From: Microvirga lupini
Lineage (GTDB): Bacteria > Pseudomonadota > Alphaproteobacteria > Rhizobiales > Beijerinckiaceae
Direction of reading: 5' to 3'
Assembly: GCA_000517005.1 (NCBI GenBank)
Contig: KI912020.1
Span: forward strand, 16,426 to 52,854
Length of the DNA stretch: 36,429 nucleotides
Shown: positions 16,345 through 25,794 of the stretch, piece by piece
Numbering within the stretch: the first letter of the stretch is position 1
Layout of the letters: the number at the start of each line of letters is the position of its first letter
The notes under the pieces: model-generated
Told to the model about the DNA's origin: nothing
The model's database searches: none
Seen by the model: only the letters and a program-made list of their open reading frames with translations
Program-made: the position numbers and the translations under genes

Positions 16345-17670
16345 ATGGAATCCTCCGATGCGCTGATCGCGCGCTTTCTCGCCCTGCACCCGAAGACCAT
16401 CGATCTCTCGCTCGGGCGCATCCAGCGGCTTCTGGCCCAGCTCGGCCACCCCGAGCGCCGCCTGCCACCCACGATCCATGTGGCCGGCACCAACGGCAAG
16501 GGCTCGACTATCGCTTTCATGCGGGCGATCCTGGAGAGCGCGGGGCTCGCCGTCCACGTCTATACCTCACCCCATCTCGTGCGCTTCCACGAGCGCATCC
16601 GCCTCGGACGGTTTGGAGGTGGTCGCTATGTGACAGAGGAGAGACTCGTCGAAGCCTTCCGGCGCTGCGAGGCGGTGAATGCGGGCGAGCCGATCACCGT
16701 GTTCGAGATCACGACCGCGGCCGCTCTGCTGATCTTCTCGGAAGAGCCTGCCGACGTGCTCCTGCTGGAAGTGGGTCTGGGTGGGCGCTTCGACGCCACG
16801 AACGTCATCGACAAACCAGCGGCCGCCGTGGTCACGCCCATCGGGCATGACCACGCGGAATATCTCGGCACGACGCTTCAGGCCATTGCCCGGGAGAAGG
16901 CGGGCATCTTCAAGCGCGGCTGCCCGGCCGTCATCGCGCCGCAGGATTACAGGGAGGCCGACCAGACCCTGCGCGATGAGGCGGAACGGATCGGTGCTTC
17001 CCCGCTCATTGTCGGCCAGCAGGATTTCTCCGTGCATGAGGAGGGCGGACGGCTCGTCTATCAGGACGAAAGGGGCCTTCTCGACTTGCCGCGTCCCAAG
17101 CTCATCGGACGGCATCAGTTCACGAATGCCGGAACGGCGATCGCCGCCCTGCGCGCGGCGGGCTTCGAGCAGTTCGAAACCTCGGCCTTCGAGGCGGGCC
17201 TCACCCGCGCCGAATGGCCCGGCCGTCTGCAGCGCCTCAACCGGGGCCGCCTGCCCGAGATCGCACCCAAGGGCTGTGAGATCTGGCTCGATGGCGGGCA
17301 CAACCCCGATGGCGGCCGGGTGCTCGCCGCCGCCATGGCGGACCGGAGCGAGCGCTCGGATGCGCCCCTCGTGCTGATCACCGGAATGCTCGGCACCAAG
17401 GATTCTCAGGCCTTCTTCAAGAACTTTTCCGGTCTTGCCCGCGAGGTGATCGCTGTGCCGATTGCAGGCCAGATCGCGGCACGCCCGGCGGAAGAGGTCG
17501 CGGCCATCGCGGGAAGCGTGGGGCTCACCACCTCGACGGCGCCCAGCGTCGAATCGGCGCTCGCCTCGCTCCACAACTACGTCTGGGAACACCCGCCCCG
17601 CGTGCTGATCTGCGGCTCGCTTTACTTGGCTGGCGAGGTTCTGGCGGCGAACGGGACGTTGCCGGAGTAA
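16345..17670 (+). CDS. folC: Bifunctional folylpolyglutamate synthase/dihydrofolate synthase
   Basis: A 441-residue Mur-ligase-family enzyme that adds glutamate to dihydropteroate and then to reduced folates, using ATP. The P-loop VAGTNGKGSTIAFM is at about residues 46-59. The omega loop follows with YTSPHLVRFHERIRL. The LLLEVGLGGRFDATN motif binds metal and the substrate glutamate, and PIGHDHAEYLGTT, IAREKAGIFK and the C-terminal WLDGGHNPDGGR complete the set. The ATG at 16345 with GGAGCAGGGCG upstream fits; an earlier opening at 16255 would run through the repeat and the end of accD. The accD-folC order is conserved in many proteobacteria. Confidence 0.96.
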   Translation: MESSDALIARFLALHPKTIDLSLGRIQRLLAQLGHPERRLPPTIHVAGTNGKGSTIAFMRAILESAGLAVHVYTSPHLVRFHERIRLGRFGGGRYVTEERLVEAFRRCEAVNAGEPITVFEITTAAALLIFSEEPADVLLLEVGLGGRFDATNVIDKPAAAVVTPIGHDHAEYLGTTLQAIAREKAGIFKRGCPAVIAPQDYREADQTLRDEAERIGASPLIVGQQDFSVHEEGGRLVYQDERGLLDLPRPKLIGRHQFTNAGTAIAALRAAGFEQFETSAFEAGLTRAEWPGRLQRLNRGRLPEIAPKGCEIWLDGGHNPDGGRVLAAAMADRSERSDAPLVLITGMLGTKDSQAFFKNFSGLAREVIAVPIAGQIAARPAEEVAAIAGSVGLTTSTAPSVESALASLHNYVWEHPPRVLICGSLYLAGEVLAANGTLPE

Positions 17671-17680
17671 ATCAAGGCGG

Positions 17681-17905
17681 TCATCCCGGACGGCGAAGCC
17701 GAGCCGGGATCGCGAGCGGGATGGGCTCCCGAAACTCAGCACCGTCATCCCGGCGAAGGCCGGGATCCATAACCACGACCTTCGACCAGTTCGGGACCGT
17801 CAGCGGTTATGGATTCCCGCCTGCGCGGGAATGACAGTGTCGAAATTCCAGCGCCAGATCCTGCAGACGATCCCGGATCTCCGCTTCGCTTCGTCCGGGA
17901 TGACA
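17681..17905. repeat. Cluster of palindromic repeats between convergent folC and trxA
   Basis: Three palindromic modules stand side by side. The first is TCATCCCGG with CCGGGAT (17681-17712). The second is a composite with GTCATCCCGG, GGATCCATAACC and later GGTTATGGATTCCCG and GGGAATGACAG (17746-17836). The third is GATCCCGGATC with GTCCGGGATGACA (17870-17905). No reading frame here is conserved. The cluster sits between two converging genes, a typical place for such elements. Confidence 0.7.
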
Positions 17906-17912
17906 CCAAATC

Positions 17913-17935
17913 AAAAAGGGGCCTTTCGGCCCCTT
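17913..17935 (-). terminator. Intrinsic terminator of trxA
   Basis: On the minus strand AAGGGGCC (17935-17928), loop GAAA, GGCCCCTT (17923-17916) is followed by further Ts down to 17913, about 25 bases after the trxA stop codon. Confidence 0.9.
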
Positions 17936-17960
17936 CCATCATCTCGAAATCTCAACCCGA

Positions 17961-18281
17961 TCAGGCCGAAGCCTGGATCCAGCGAGAGAGCTCGCCCTTG
18001 GGGGCGGCGCCGACCTTCTGGGCGACGACCTTGCCGTCCTTGAACATCATGAGGGCCGGGATCGAGCGGATGCCGAGCTGGGAGGAGATCTGCGGGTTCT
18101 CGTCCACATTGAGCTTCGCGATCTTCACCTTGCCGGCCATCTCGTCGGAGATTTCTTCCAGGGCCGGGCCGATCATGCGGCAGGGACCGCACCATTCGGC
18201 CCAGAAATCGACCACAACGGGCTCGGAGGATTGCAGGACGTCCTGCGCGAAGCTTGAGTCGGTCACCTTTACGGTTGCCAT
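17961..18281 (-). CDS. trxA: Thioredoxin 1
   Basis: A 106-residue cytosolic thioredoxin that reduces protein disulphides. The active site WCGPC is at residues 30-34 (Cys31, Cys34), with the buried aspartate in VVVDFWAEW and the cis-proline in [13 protein letters not shown]. The ATG at 18281 has AAAGGTGAT upstream. It is the last gene of the minus-strand array, 101 bases after addA, and ends at its own terminator. GANTC and possible promoter elements in the gap suggest it may also be transcribed alone. Confidence 0.97.
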   Translation of the reverse strand: MATVKVTDSSFAQDVLQSSEPVVVDFWAEWCGPCRMIGPALEEISDEMAGKVKIAKLNVDENPQISSQLGIRSIPALMMFKDGKVVAQKVGAAPKGELSRWIQASA

Positions 18282-18382
18282 CAGATCACCTTTGACTTTG
18301 AACGCGACTCAATGACGAGCCGCTCGGCTATAGGGCCAAGGTAAGAACCCGGCCGGAGGGAATCAAGCAAGGGTCCTTTTCC

Positions 18383-21300
18383 TCACGCCGCTTTGATGAG
18401 GGTAAGTGCCGATTCCAGGTCGGGTTCCATGAGTTCGTGGATCACGGGCCCGGAGGTCCAGATCAGGAAGGTGCGGATCCGCTTGCCCGGATAGATCTCG
18501 GCGAGCAGCGTCCGGTAGAGGGCGAGCTGCGCCACATAAGATGGCGGTGGCGGCTGGCCGACTTTAGGCGGCCGCGCCGTGGTCTTGAAATCGGCCACCA
18601 GCACTTCCGTATCGAGGACGGCGAGCCGGTCGATCTGGCCCGACACCATCATCTCGCCTTCCGCCGTCACCACCCGCCCGGCGATCGGCGCCTCGGCCCG
18701 CGAGCCCTTGCCGAAGAGGGGCTTGAGGTCGGGATGATCGAGAACGTCGAGGGCATCGGCCAGGATCGATTCGCGCAGGTCGGCGGCAAGGCGCGGGGCG
18801 CGCGCCTTAACGTAAGCCCGCGCCATGCTCTCGCGGTGCTCGGGCGCCAAGGCTGGCAAGCGCTCCAGCAGGGCATGGACCAGGGTGCCGCGAAGCCTTG
18901 CCTCGGGCGCGTAGGGGCCGTCGCCCGGCCGCGTCATGCGATCGGCGGCCCCCAGTGCGCTGGAGGGGCGGATCGGCGGCAGGGGTTCGGGTTCGGGCAG
19001 AACCGCCGTCGTCAGCCAATCCGGCACGGCGATGGGATCGAGGAGCGGGACATCTGATTCGGCCGCGAGCGTGCGCGCGAGCGGTGAGCCGTCGCGCCAG
19101 ACGGCGATCGGGCCGTAGGGAGCCTCGTCGAGTTCCAATCCGTCCGCCTTCTCGACGAGCCCGTGGCGGATCATCTCGCACCAGGCTTCCTGCCGGGTCT
19201 CGTTGCCGGTTGTCCGGTACGGCGCTATCACCAGCCGGTCCTTGGCGCGGGTCATGGCGACGTAGAGCAGACGGTTGTGCTCCTCGTAGCCCTTGGCGTG
19301 CAGGAGATCGCGCGCCTGCGTCATCACGCTCGAATCGGAATTCTTGCCCGGCGACCAGACCGGGATCTTGTTGCCGGTTGCGGTCTGCAATTGCAGCAGC
19401 GACGGATCGCGGCCCAACACCTCGCAGCCGTCGATGAGCACCACGATGGGAGCCTCGAGTCCCTTCGCGCCGTGCACGGTCATCACGCGCACTTCGTTGT
19501 TCACGGAATCGAGGTCGCGCTTGATGGTGTGGGAGGCGGATTCGAAACGGTTGAGGAAGACGGTGAGCGAGGGCGTCTCCGTCATCTCCGATTGATGCGC
19601 GAAGCACAGGAAAGCGTCGATGGCATCGCCCGCTTCACTGCCTAAGCGCGCCACGAGCAGCGAGCGTCCGCCGCGCGGACCAAGCAGGGTGGCGAAGAAG
19701 CCGAAGGGGCCATGAATGCGCGCGAGCTCGCGCCATGCGTGGAGAGCCTCGCATCCGCTCCTCGCCTTTGCATCGCCTGCTGCCGCATGGCGCTCCAGGG
19801 CGGCGTGCAGCGATTCCTCGTCGGCACGGTCGGCGGTGATTCGGATGAGATCGTCGTCGGTCAGGCCGACGAGGGGAGATTTCAGCGCGGTTGCGAGGGT
19901 GAGATCATCGTCGGGCAGAAGCGCCGCGCGGCCGGCCGCCACGAGATCGAGCACGGCGATGTGCTCGCCGATATTGAGCCGGTCCGCGCCGGCCACCGGC
20001 ACGCCTGCTTCCTTCAGCGCGCGGATCACCGCCTCGAAAGCCGCGCCCCGCTTTCGCACCAGCACGAGCACGTCGCCGGCCGTCCAGATGCGGCCCATCT
20101 CGTCGCCCTTGGTAGTCCAGCACTTCACGGCCTGCGCGATGCGCCGCGCGACGACGACGGGCGGAGATTGCTGCTCGGGCTCGTCGATGGGCAGCACCCA
20201 GGCCTCGGGCTCTTCTTCTTCCGCGGGCGTCTCGACCGGCCACAACTCCACGAGGCCGGGCGCATGGGGACGCGCGCTCTCATGCACGGTGCCGACCGCC
20301 TTGTCCTCGAAGGACAGGCCCTTGAAATGCCTGTCCACCGCAAAGGTGGCATCGACCGCCGAGAGCACGGCCTTGGCCGAGCGGAACGACATGGTGAGCG
20401 ACACGTCTTCGAAGTGAAGCTCCGCCTCGCGCACCTTCTGCGACCAGTTGCGGCGGGTGGATTCGAATTCCTGCGGGGCGGCTCCCTGGAAGCCGTAGAT
20501 CGACTGCTTGGGATCGCCCACGGCAAAGAGCGTGCGCACGCGATTTCCTGCAGCACCCGCGCCTGCGGTGAAATCCTCGGTGATCTTGCGCAGGATCTCC
20601 CATTGCTCCGGGTTCGTGTCCTGCGCCTCGTCGATCAGCACATGATCGATGCCGCGATCGAGCTTGTAGAGCACCCAGGCAGTGTCGCCGCGGGAGAGCA
20701 GCGCCAAAGTCTTGTCGATGAGATCCTGGAAGTCGAGCGCGCCGAGGCGCATTTTCGCCTGCTCGACACGGGTGTGGATCTCGGCGGCCAATGTGAACAG
20801 CGCCTGTGTGCGCTCGGCGGCGCGTGCAGCCTTGCGCTTGTCGATGAGCCGCCAGATGCGGCTTTGTTCGTCGAGAAGCCGTTCCTTCAAGGCCGGATCG
20901 ATGGACTTGGTTACGAGGCGCGATTCCGCGCGCGGCGTCCAATCGGATTCTTTCAGGAAGACTGACAGATAATGCTTGAGTTTCTCATCCGGATTCTGAG
21001 TTTCGGCAGCGGCGATGAAGGACGCGGCGCGCTCCTGATCGGTCGCTTTTCCGGCGAGCAGTTCCTGCGCGATGGCCGTCCATTCACCCGGTGCGATGCC
21101 GCCTTCCAGCATCGCAGACTCGATGGATTCGAGCGTATCCTCCGGCCCCAATCCGAGTTCCCTGCGAAGCCGCGCGGGACCTTTTGGATCGTGCAGGAAG
21201 GTCTTGCATTTCAAGGCCGCATTGATCGCGGCGGTGAGTGCATCGCCCACTGCATCGACGCTGACGATGTCGAGCGCCTCGGCAAGTTCCGGAAAGTTGC

Positions 21301-21820
21301 CGCTCGCCGCATCGGCCATCACGTTGGATGTCGCCTGCGCCAGCATCTCGTCGGTCTGGCTCTCGTCGAGCACAGCAAAGCGCGCGGGCACATTGGCCTC
21401 GAAGGGCACGAGATGCAGAAGACGCTCGCAGAAGGCGTGAATGGTGTCGATCTTCAGCCCGCCCGGCGTTTCCACCGCGCGAGCGAAGAGCGTGCGCGCG
21501 AGCTTCACCTGCTGGCGCGTCGGCTTCGCACCTTCGAGCTCGGTCAGCTCTCTGACCAAGCTCTCCTCATCGAGCGTCACCCAGCGGCCGAGGCGTTCGA
21601 AGACGCGGATCGCCATATTGGCGGCGGCGGCCTTGGTGAAGGTGAGGCACAGGATGCGCCCCGGCAGCGAGCCTGCGAGCAGCAGGCGCACGACGCGATC
21701 GGTGAGCACCTTGGTCTTGCCCGCGCCTGCATTGGCCGACACCCAGGCCGAGGCGCGCGGATTGGCGGCGCGACGCTGCGCATCTTTAGTATATTCCGGA
21801 ATGACGAGATCGGTGCTCAT
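18383..21820 (-). CDS. addA: Double-strand break repair helicase-nuclease AddA
   Basis: An 1145-residue subunit of AddAB, the RecBCD equivalent that unwinds and trims broken DNA ends for RecA. It is a UvrD-type helicase: Walker A NAGAGKT at about 30-36, the motif CLTFTKAAAANM, the Walker B segment VLIDEAQDTNPEQWE at about 394, GDPKQSIYGFQGA at about 435, and VMTVHGAKGLEAPIVVL in the second half. The C-terminal RecB-type nuclease holds VADFKTT (Asp at about 1077), followed by the QLALYRTLL helix. The ATG at 21820 overlaps the addB stop by four bases (ATGA), so translation is coupled. Length and order are normal for alphaproteobacteria. Confidence 0.96.
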   Translation of the reverse strand: MSTDLVIPEYTKDAQRRAANPRASAWVSANAGAGKTKVLTDRVVRLLLAGSLPGRILCLTFTKAAAANMAIRVFERLGRWVTLDEESLVRELTELEGAKPTRQQVKLARTLFARAVETPGGLKIDTIHAFCERLLHLVPFEANVPARFAVLDESQTDEMLAQATSNVMADAASGNFPELAEALDIVSVDAVGDALTAAINAALKCKTFLHDPKGPARLRRELGLGPEDTLESIESAMLEGGIAPGEWTAIAQELLAGKATDQERAASFIAAAETQNPDEKLKHYLSVFLKESDWTPRAESRLVTKSIDPALKERLLDEQSRIWRLIDKRKAARAAERTQALFTLAAEIHTRVEQAKMRLGALDFQDLIDKTLALLSRGDTAWVLYKLDRGIDHVLIDEAQDTNPEQWEILRKITEDFTAGAGAAGNRVRTLFAVGDPKQSIYGFQGAAPQEFESTRRNWSQKVREAELHFEDVSLTMSFRSAKAVLSAVDATFAVDRHFKGLSFEDKAVGTVHESARPHAPGLVELWPVETPAEEEEPEAWVLPIDEPEQQSPPVVVARRIAQAVKCWTTKGDEMGRIWTAGDVLVLVRKRGAAFEAVIRALKEAGVPVAGADRLNIGEHIAVLDLVAAGRAALLPDDDLTLATALKSPLVGLTDDDLIRITADRADEESLHAALERHAAAGDAKARSGCEALHAWRELARIHGPFGFFATLLGPRGGRSLLVARLGSEAGDAIDAFLCFAHQSEMTETPSLTVFLNRFESASHTIKRDLDSVNNEVRVMTVHGAKGLEAPIVVLIDGCEVLGRDPSLLQLQTATGNKIPVWSPGKNSDSSVMTQARDLLHAKGYEEHNRLLYVAMTRAKDRLVIAPYRTTGNETRQEAWCEMIRHGLVEKADGLELDEAPYGPIAVWRDGSPLARTLAAESDVPLLDPIAVPDWLTTAVLPEPEPLPPIRPSSALGAADRMTRPGDGPYAPEARLRGTLVHALLERLPALAPEHRESMARAYVKARAPRLAADLRESILADALDVLDHPDLKPLFGKGSRAEAPIAGRVVTAEGEMMVSGQIDRLAVLDTEVLVADFKTTARPPKVGQPPPPSYVAQLALYRTLLAEIYPGKRIRTFLIWTSGPVIHELMEPDLESALTLIKAA

Positions 21821-24800
21821 TCGGATCCCTCACCGCCGCCCGCGCTCGCCAGCGACCATTCCTTCACGCGCGCCAGATGATCGTATTCCGAGAAGCGGCG
21901 CGCATATTTCGGGAACGGCCGCGACAGGTAAGCCGCCTCGCCCTTGGCGTAGCGCGCGATCATGCCCTCGAACCGGCGGCGATGTTCTTCCACGATTTCC
22001 GGGACAGAGCGCTCTTCGTCGCGTCCGGGCTTGATCTCGCGCGGCTTGATCGGCTCGCGACCGCCGGTGGTGTGGATGTAGATGAGATCGGGCGTTTCCT
22101 TCGCCATGGGCAGACCCTTGAAGGCGCCCCTCATCAGCATCATGGCTTCCAGCGTGAGCTGCGGCGAGAAGCCGGCATAGACCTCGCGCACGCCGGGCGG
22201 CTGGCCCGTCTTGAAGTCGACGATGGTGAAGCCGCCATCGCGGCGGTGCTCGATGCGGTCGGCACGGGCGCGTAAGTTGAAGATCGTGCCGTCCGGTAAC
22301 GGAATCGACAGGCGGCCGGAGCGTTCCGCATAAACCTCGACGAGAGACGGTCGACGCGCCTGCTCCCACACCACGAACTCAGTGGCGAGCCGCGTGAAGC
22401 GCGGCCACCATTCCGCATAGAGCTCCGGGTACGCCTCGGTGATGTCGGCAAAGGCATCGGTGCCAAGAGCCAGCAACTCTTCCAGCGCGTGAGCGGGAAT
22501 GGTCTTCGGATATTTCTCCGCGAATTGCCCGAGTACATCGTGAATGATCGTGCCGCGCTCCGCCGCGCTCGGCGTGACCGCAATCGCATCGAGCGCGTCG
22601 AGCTTGAGGATGTGGCGTGCGAAAATGGAATACGGGTCGCGCACCAGCGTCTCGATTTCCGTCACGCTCAAAGCACGTGGGAACAGCGTCGGATCGGGCT
22701 TCGGCCGCGGGCGGGCTAAGGGAGGCGCGGGCTCCGGCGTGTCGAGGGTGCGTGCGAGGCGGCGGTAATACTCGCCGGCCTTCGTCATGCGCTCCCACAC
22801 CTCCTTGCCGGTGAAGGCCTTGAGGCGCTGCAGGAACCGCGAGGGCACCATGGGCGAGCCGTCGCGCTTGTGGGCGCGCGTGATCATCACTTCGTGCGTG
22901 CCGAGCGCCTGCACGAAATCGTGCGCCGTCTGACCGATGCGCCGTTCCGGCGGCATCAATCCGACGCGCGAGCGCATGGGGCGGTTGAGGAACGCATCCG
23001 TCACGGTGCGCGGCGGCCACGTGCCTTCATCCAATCCGCCGAGCACCACGCGGTCGACGGAGAGAAGACGCGCTTCGAGAAGGCCGAGAATCTTCAAACG
23101 ACGATGAGTGGCGTGAGGCGACGGGCTCAAACTGCGCTGCTTGGCGAGCGTCGTGAAGAAGGTGGGATAATCGACGAAACGGCCTTGGAGCGGATGCCCT
23201 TCCTCGGCGCGGATGTCGGAATGCTCCAGATCGTCGAAGAGCGCGGCAAGCGCTACCTTCGAGGAATCGTCATCCTGCTCCTCCGCATCGTCGTCGGGAC
23301 CGGCCCACAGCAGCTCGACCGCCCGGCGGTGGTCTTCCACCAGGGACATGAGATCGAGCCGCCCCTCGCCGTGCGCGGCCGGCGTGAAGGTGTCGAAGGC
23401 AACGTCGAGGCGCTGCAGCAATTCGTCGGCGAGGTCCCAATCGGCCTCAGTAAGGCGCTTGCGTGGACGGGGCGTGCGGTGATCGCTCTCGGTGCGGCGG
23501 CTGGCGAGCGCCGCGCGCATGCCCTCGATGCCGAGGGCGGGAGCAGGCCCGCGCAGAACGCCGATTTCGAGCACGCTCGCCGCGTGCTCTACCGTCGCAC
23601 GGGACAGGCCGAGGCGCACGAGCGGATGGGCCAGCAGCGCGAGGAGCCGCACGGGCCTCAAATCGTCGGCGGCTGCCTCCGCTGCCAGCCGTGCGAGACG
23701 TCCGGCCGGTGTGTCGGACAACGGAATGCCGGCGGAATCCTCGACGCTCAAGCCCCAGCGCGCGAGTTCCGCGGTCACGCGTGCAGCCAGAGCGCGATCC
23801 GGCGTCACGAGGGCTGCCGTCTTGTGCGGGTGGGCGATGGTTTCGCGCAGCGCAAGGGCGATGGCGAGCGCTTCCTCGCGCTCGTCCATCGCTTCGACGA
23901 TGGCGAGGCCATCGCAGCCGCTGGTGCTCAGGGCGACACGGTCCTCGGGCGCGATCACCGACCAGCGATCCGTGGTATCCGCCGGGCGTAGGGCTTCGGA
24001 GAGCAGGTGGTTGCGGGCTTTCGCGGCCTCCGGCACGTCGCCGAGGGCGGTGACGTCGGCGCGCTGGATGCGCAGATGCCTGTCGAGGAGGCGACGGAGG
24101 GATGCTTGCGGGTGTCCGTGCACCGGATCGGTTTCGTCGTCGCCGATCCCGCCGATGGTGGCCCAACTCTCCTCGTCGAGGTCCGTGTCGAGGCCGGGGA
24201 GCACGATGGCGCCTTTGGGCAGACGCGCGATGACGCTCATGAGGTTAGCGGTCGCCGGCACGGAGCCGGTCGAGCCCGCGACGATGATCGGATGCTCCGG
24301 CCGCTCACGGGTGAGACGTCGCGCTTCGGCCTCGAGCAGCGCATTGCGCCTTTGTGCCGGATCGCTCGCCTGGCGTTCGGCAAGGATCCTGGGCCAGTTC
24401 TCGCTCGCGATCTGCACGAAGTGGCGTGTGATCTCGAAATATTTCGAGTAATCCGAATCCACCGCCAGTTCGAGGGCATGCCAGTCGATGCCTTCCGTGG
24501 TGAAGGCGTCCATCAGGGTTTCCAAGTCGCCCGCGAGGTTCACCGCATCGGCGGGCGAGGCTGGCACCATGAAGGGCACTTCGGGCCCGAGCTGCAGCAG
24601 CGCGCGGTCCACCTCCGCCGACCAGCGCTGCACGAGGCGCGTGAGGATGAGGCGGCGCTCCAGGGGCGGGATCGGGGGCTTGAGGCTCGCGGCCTCCTGC
24701 AAAGGCGTGCCCTCCAGTCCCGTCAGCTCGAACTCGGCCTCGTCGGTTTCGCCCAAGGGAACGATGCGCGGCAAAAGCTGGGCCCTGCCTTCGCCACGTT

Positions 24801-24993
24801 CGGCGAGAAGCGCAATCAGCGCGCGAGTGGCGCGGCGGTTCGGAACATAGATCGTGATATCGGCGAGAGCCGCAGGATCGTCAGGCAGCGGGCCGACAAG
24901 GCGGCCGTCGAGCAGCGCGTCCACCAGGGTCGGCAGGAAGGCGCAACCCGGAGGGATGGAAAAGACACGCGGCGAAGTTTTGGAATCATGCAT
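21817..24993 (-). CDS. addB: Double-strand break repair nuclease AddB
   Basis: A 1058-residue partner of AddA. The N-terminal half is an inactive helicase-like region (IYVPNRRATRALIALL; AGSTGSVPATANLM in place of a true P-loop), and the C-terminal nuclease has IVDFKTGQPPGV near residue 930. Only two cysteines are present (GCAFLP and SGCDGLA), so the four-cysteine iron-sulphur site of Bacillus AddB is absent, as in other alphaproteobacterial AddB proteins. The start is uncertain. The ATG at 24993 gives the usual short N-terminus before SPRVFSIPPG but lies inside a palindromic repeat and has poor ribosome-site spacing. A GTG at 25044, with GAGG four bases upstream, would add 17 repeat-coded residues. 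Confidence 0.92.
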   Translation of the reverse strand: MHDSKTSPRVFSIPPGCAFLPTLVDALLDGRLVGPLPDDPAALADITIYVPNRRATRALIALLAERGEGRAQLLPRIVPLGETDEAEFELTGLEGTPLQEAASLKPPIPPLERRLILTRLVQRWSAEVDRALLQLGPEVPFMVPASPADAVNLAGDLETLMDAFTTEGIDWHALELAVDSDYSKYFEITRHFVQIASENWPRILAERQASDPAQRRNALLEAEARRLTRERPEHPIIVAGSTGSVPATANLMSVIARLPKGAIVLPGLDTDLDEESWATIGGIGDDETDPVHGHPQASLRRLLDRHLRIQRADVTALGDVPEAAKARNHLLSEALRPADTTDRWSVIAPEDRVALSTSGCDGLAIVEAMDEREEALAIALALRETIAHPHKTAALVTPDRALAARVTAELARWGLSVEDSAGIPLSDTPAGRLARLAAEAAADDLRPVRLLALLAHPLVRLGLSRATVEHAASVLEIGVLRGPAPALGIEGMRAALASRRTESDHRTPRPRKRLTEADWDLADELLQRLDVAFDTFTPAAHGEGRLDLMSLVEDHRRAVELLWAGPDDDAEEQDDDSSKVALAALFDDLEHSDIRAEEGHPLQGRFVDYPTFFTTLAKQRSLSPSPHATHRRLKILGLLEARLLSVDRVVLGGLDEGTWPPRTVTDAFLNRPMRSRVGLMPPERRIGQTAHDFVQALGTHEVMITRAHKRDGSPMVPSRFLQRLKAFTGKEVWERMTKAGEYYRRLARTLDTPEPAPPLARPRPKPDPTLFPRALSVTEIETLVRDPYSIFARHILKLDALDAIAVTPSAAERGTIIHDVLGQFAEKYPKTIPAHALEELLALGTDAFADITEAYPELYAEWWPRFTRLATEFVVWEQARRPSLVEVYAERSGRLSIPLPDGTIFNLRARADRIEHRRDGGFTIVDFKTGQPPGVREVYAGFSPQLTLEAMMLMRGAFKGLPMAKETPDLIYIHTTGGREPIKPREIKPGRDEERSVPEIVEEHRRRFEGMIARYAKGEAAYLSRPFPKYARRFSEYDHLARVKEWSLASAGGGEGSE

Positions 24994-25034
24994 GACCTTG
25001 TCGGAAAACCGGTTCCCACTTTTCCGGGTCATAC
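24990..25034. repeat. RIME-like hairpin overlapping the addB start
   Basis: GCATGACC (24990-24997) and GGGTCATAC (25026-25034) form the arms, with one mismatch, around the core GGAAAACCGGTTCCCACTTT, the same family as at 9477-9589 and 16287-16331. It fills most of the 57-base gap between the MurU-like gene and addB. Confidence 0.78.
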
Positions 25035-25050
25035 TCGACACCACGAAACC

Positions 25051-25785
25051 TCATCGCTTGCTGGCGGCAAGGCACTTTTCTGCCTCGGCGATCGCCTGAG
25101 GCTCCCCAACATGCAGCCATTGCCCCTCCATGCACAAGCCGTAGAGGCGCTCCTTTGCGATGGCGCGGTCGTAGAAAGCGTTGGCCGAGAACGCTCCATC
25201 CGGCGTCCCATGGACGAATTCCGGCTTCACGATGGCGACGCCCGCATAGGCGAAAGGAGCGCTCGGATCCGTTCCGCGGCGGCGCAGCCGGCCGCTGTCG
25301 TCCATGTGAAAATCGCCGCGGCCTTCGAATCCAATGCTTGTGGATAACGGCGCCACGAGCATCAGGATATCCATCCGCTCCGGATCCCAGGCCTTCACGA
25401 GGCGCTTCAGATTCGGCTCTTTTCCTTCGATCCAGAGCGAATCGGAATTGAAGGTGATGAAGGGCTCGTTGCCTAAAAGCGGCAATGCCTTCTTCACGCC
25501 GCCGCCGGTTTCCAGCAGCGCGTCGCGCTCGTCCGAGATGACGATGCGCGGCACCTCACGGGTGCGCAGATGCGCTTCGAGCATGTCGGCGAAATGGTGC
25601 ACGTTCACCACCACCGTCTCCATGCCGGCCTCGTGCAGCTTGTCGAGGGCGAAGTCGATGAGGCTCTGCCCTGCCACCTTCACGAGGGGCTTCGGCATGG
25701 TGGCCGTGATCGGCAGCATGCGCTTGCCTAAGCCTGCAGCGAGAACGATGGCTTTTCGGGGCGCATGCGGAGAGGTCTGGGACAA
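25051..25785 (-). CDS. MurU-like sugar-1-phosphate nucleotidyltransferase
   Basis: A 244-residue nucleotidyltransferase. The signature AAGLGKRMLPITATMPKPL (residues 16-34) binds the nucleotide, with the conserved Lys at KPL, and FNSDSLW supplies the metal-binding aspartate. The size and the neighbour suggest MurU, which makes UDP-MurNAc from MurNAc-1-phosphate. The upstream gene carries an AmgK-type kinase domain that would provide that substrate, so the pair would recycle cell-wall sugar. A GDP-mannose or heptose enzyme is the alternative. The only usable start is TTG at 25785: an in-frame TGA lies four codons upstream, and the next ATG is inside the catalytic motif. The gap to the upstream gene is nine bases. 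Confidence 0.82.
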   Translation of the reverse strand: MSQTSPHAPRKAIVLAAGLGKRMLPITATMPKPLVKVAGQSLIDFALDKLHEAGMETVVVNVHHFADMLEAHLRTREVPRIVISDERDALLETGGGVKKALPLLGNEPFITFNSDSLWIEGKEPNLKRLVKAWDPERMDILMLVAPLSTSIGFEGRGDFHMDDSGRLRRRGTDPSAPFAYAGVAIVKPEFVHGTPDGAFSANAFYDRAIAKERLYGLCMEGQWLHVGEPQAIAEAEKCLAASKR

Positions 25786-25794
25786 GGAGATGGC

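Noticed and set aside
17681-17905. CRISPR-like repeat cluster
   Set aside because: The units are palindromic and of unequal spacing and sequence, with no constant repeat and unique spacers, and no cas genes are near.
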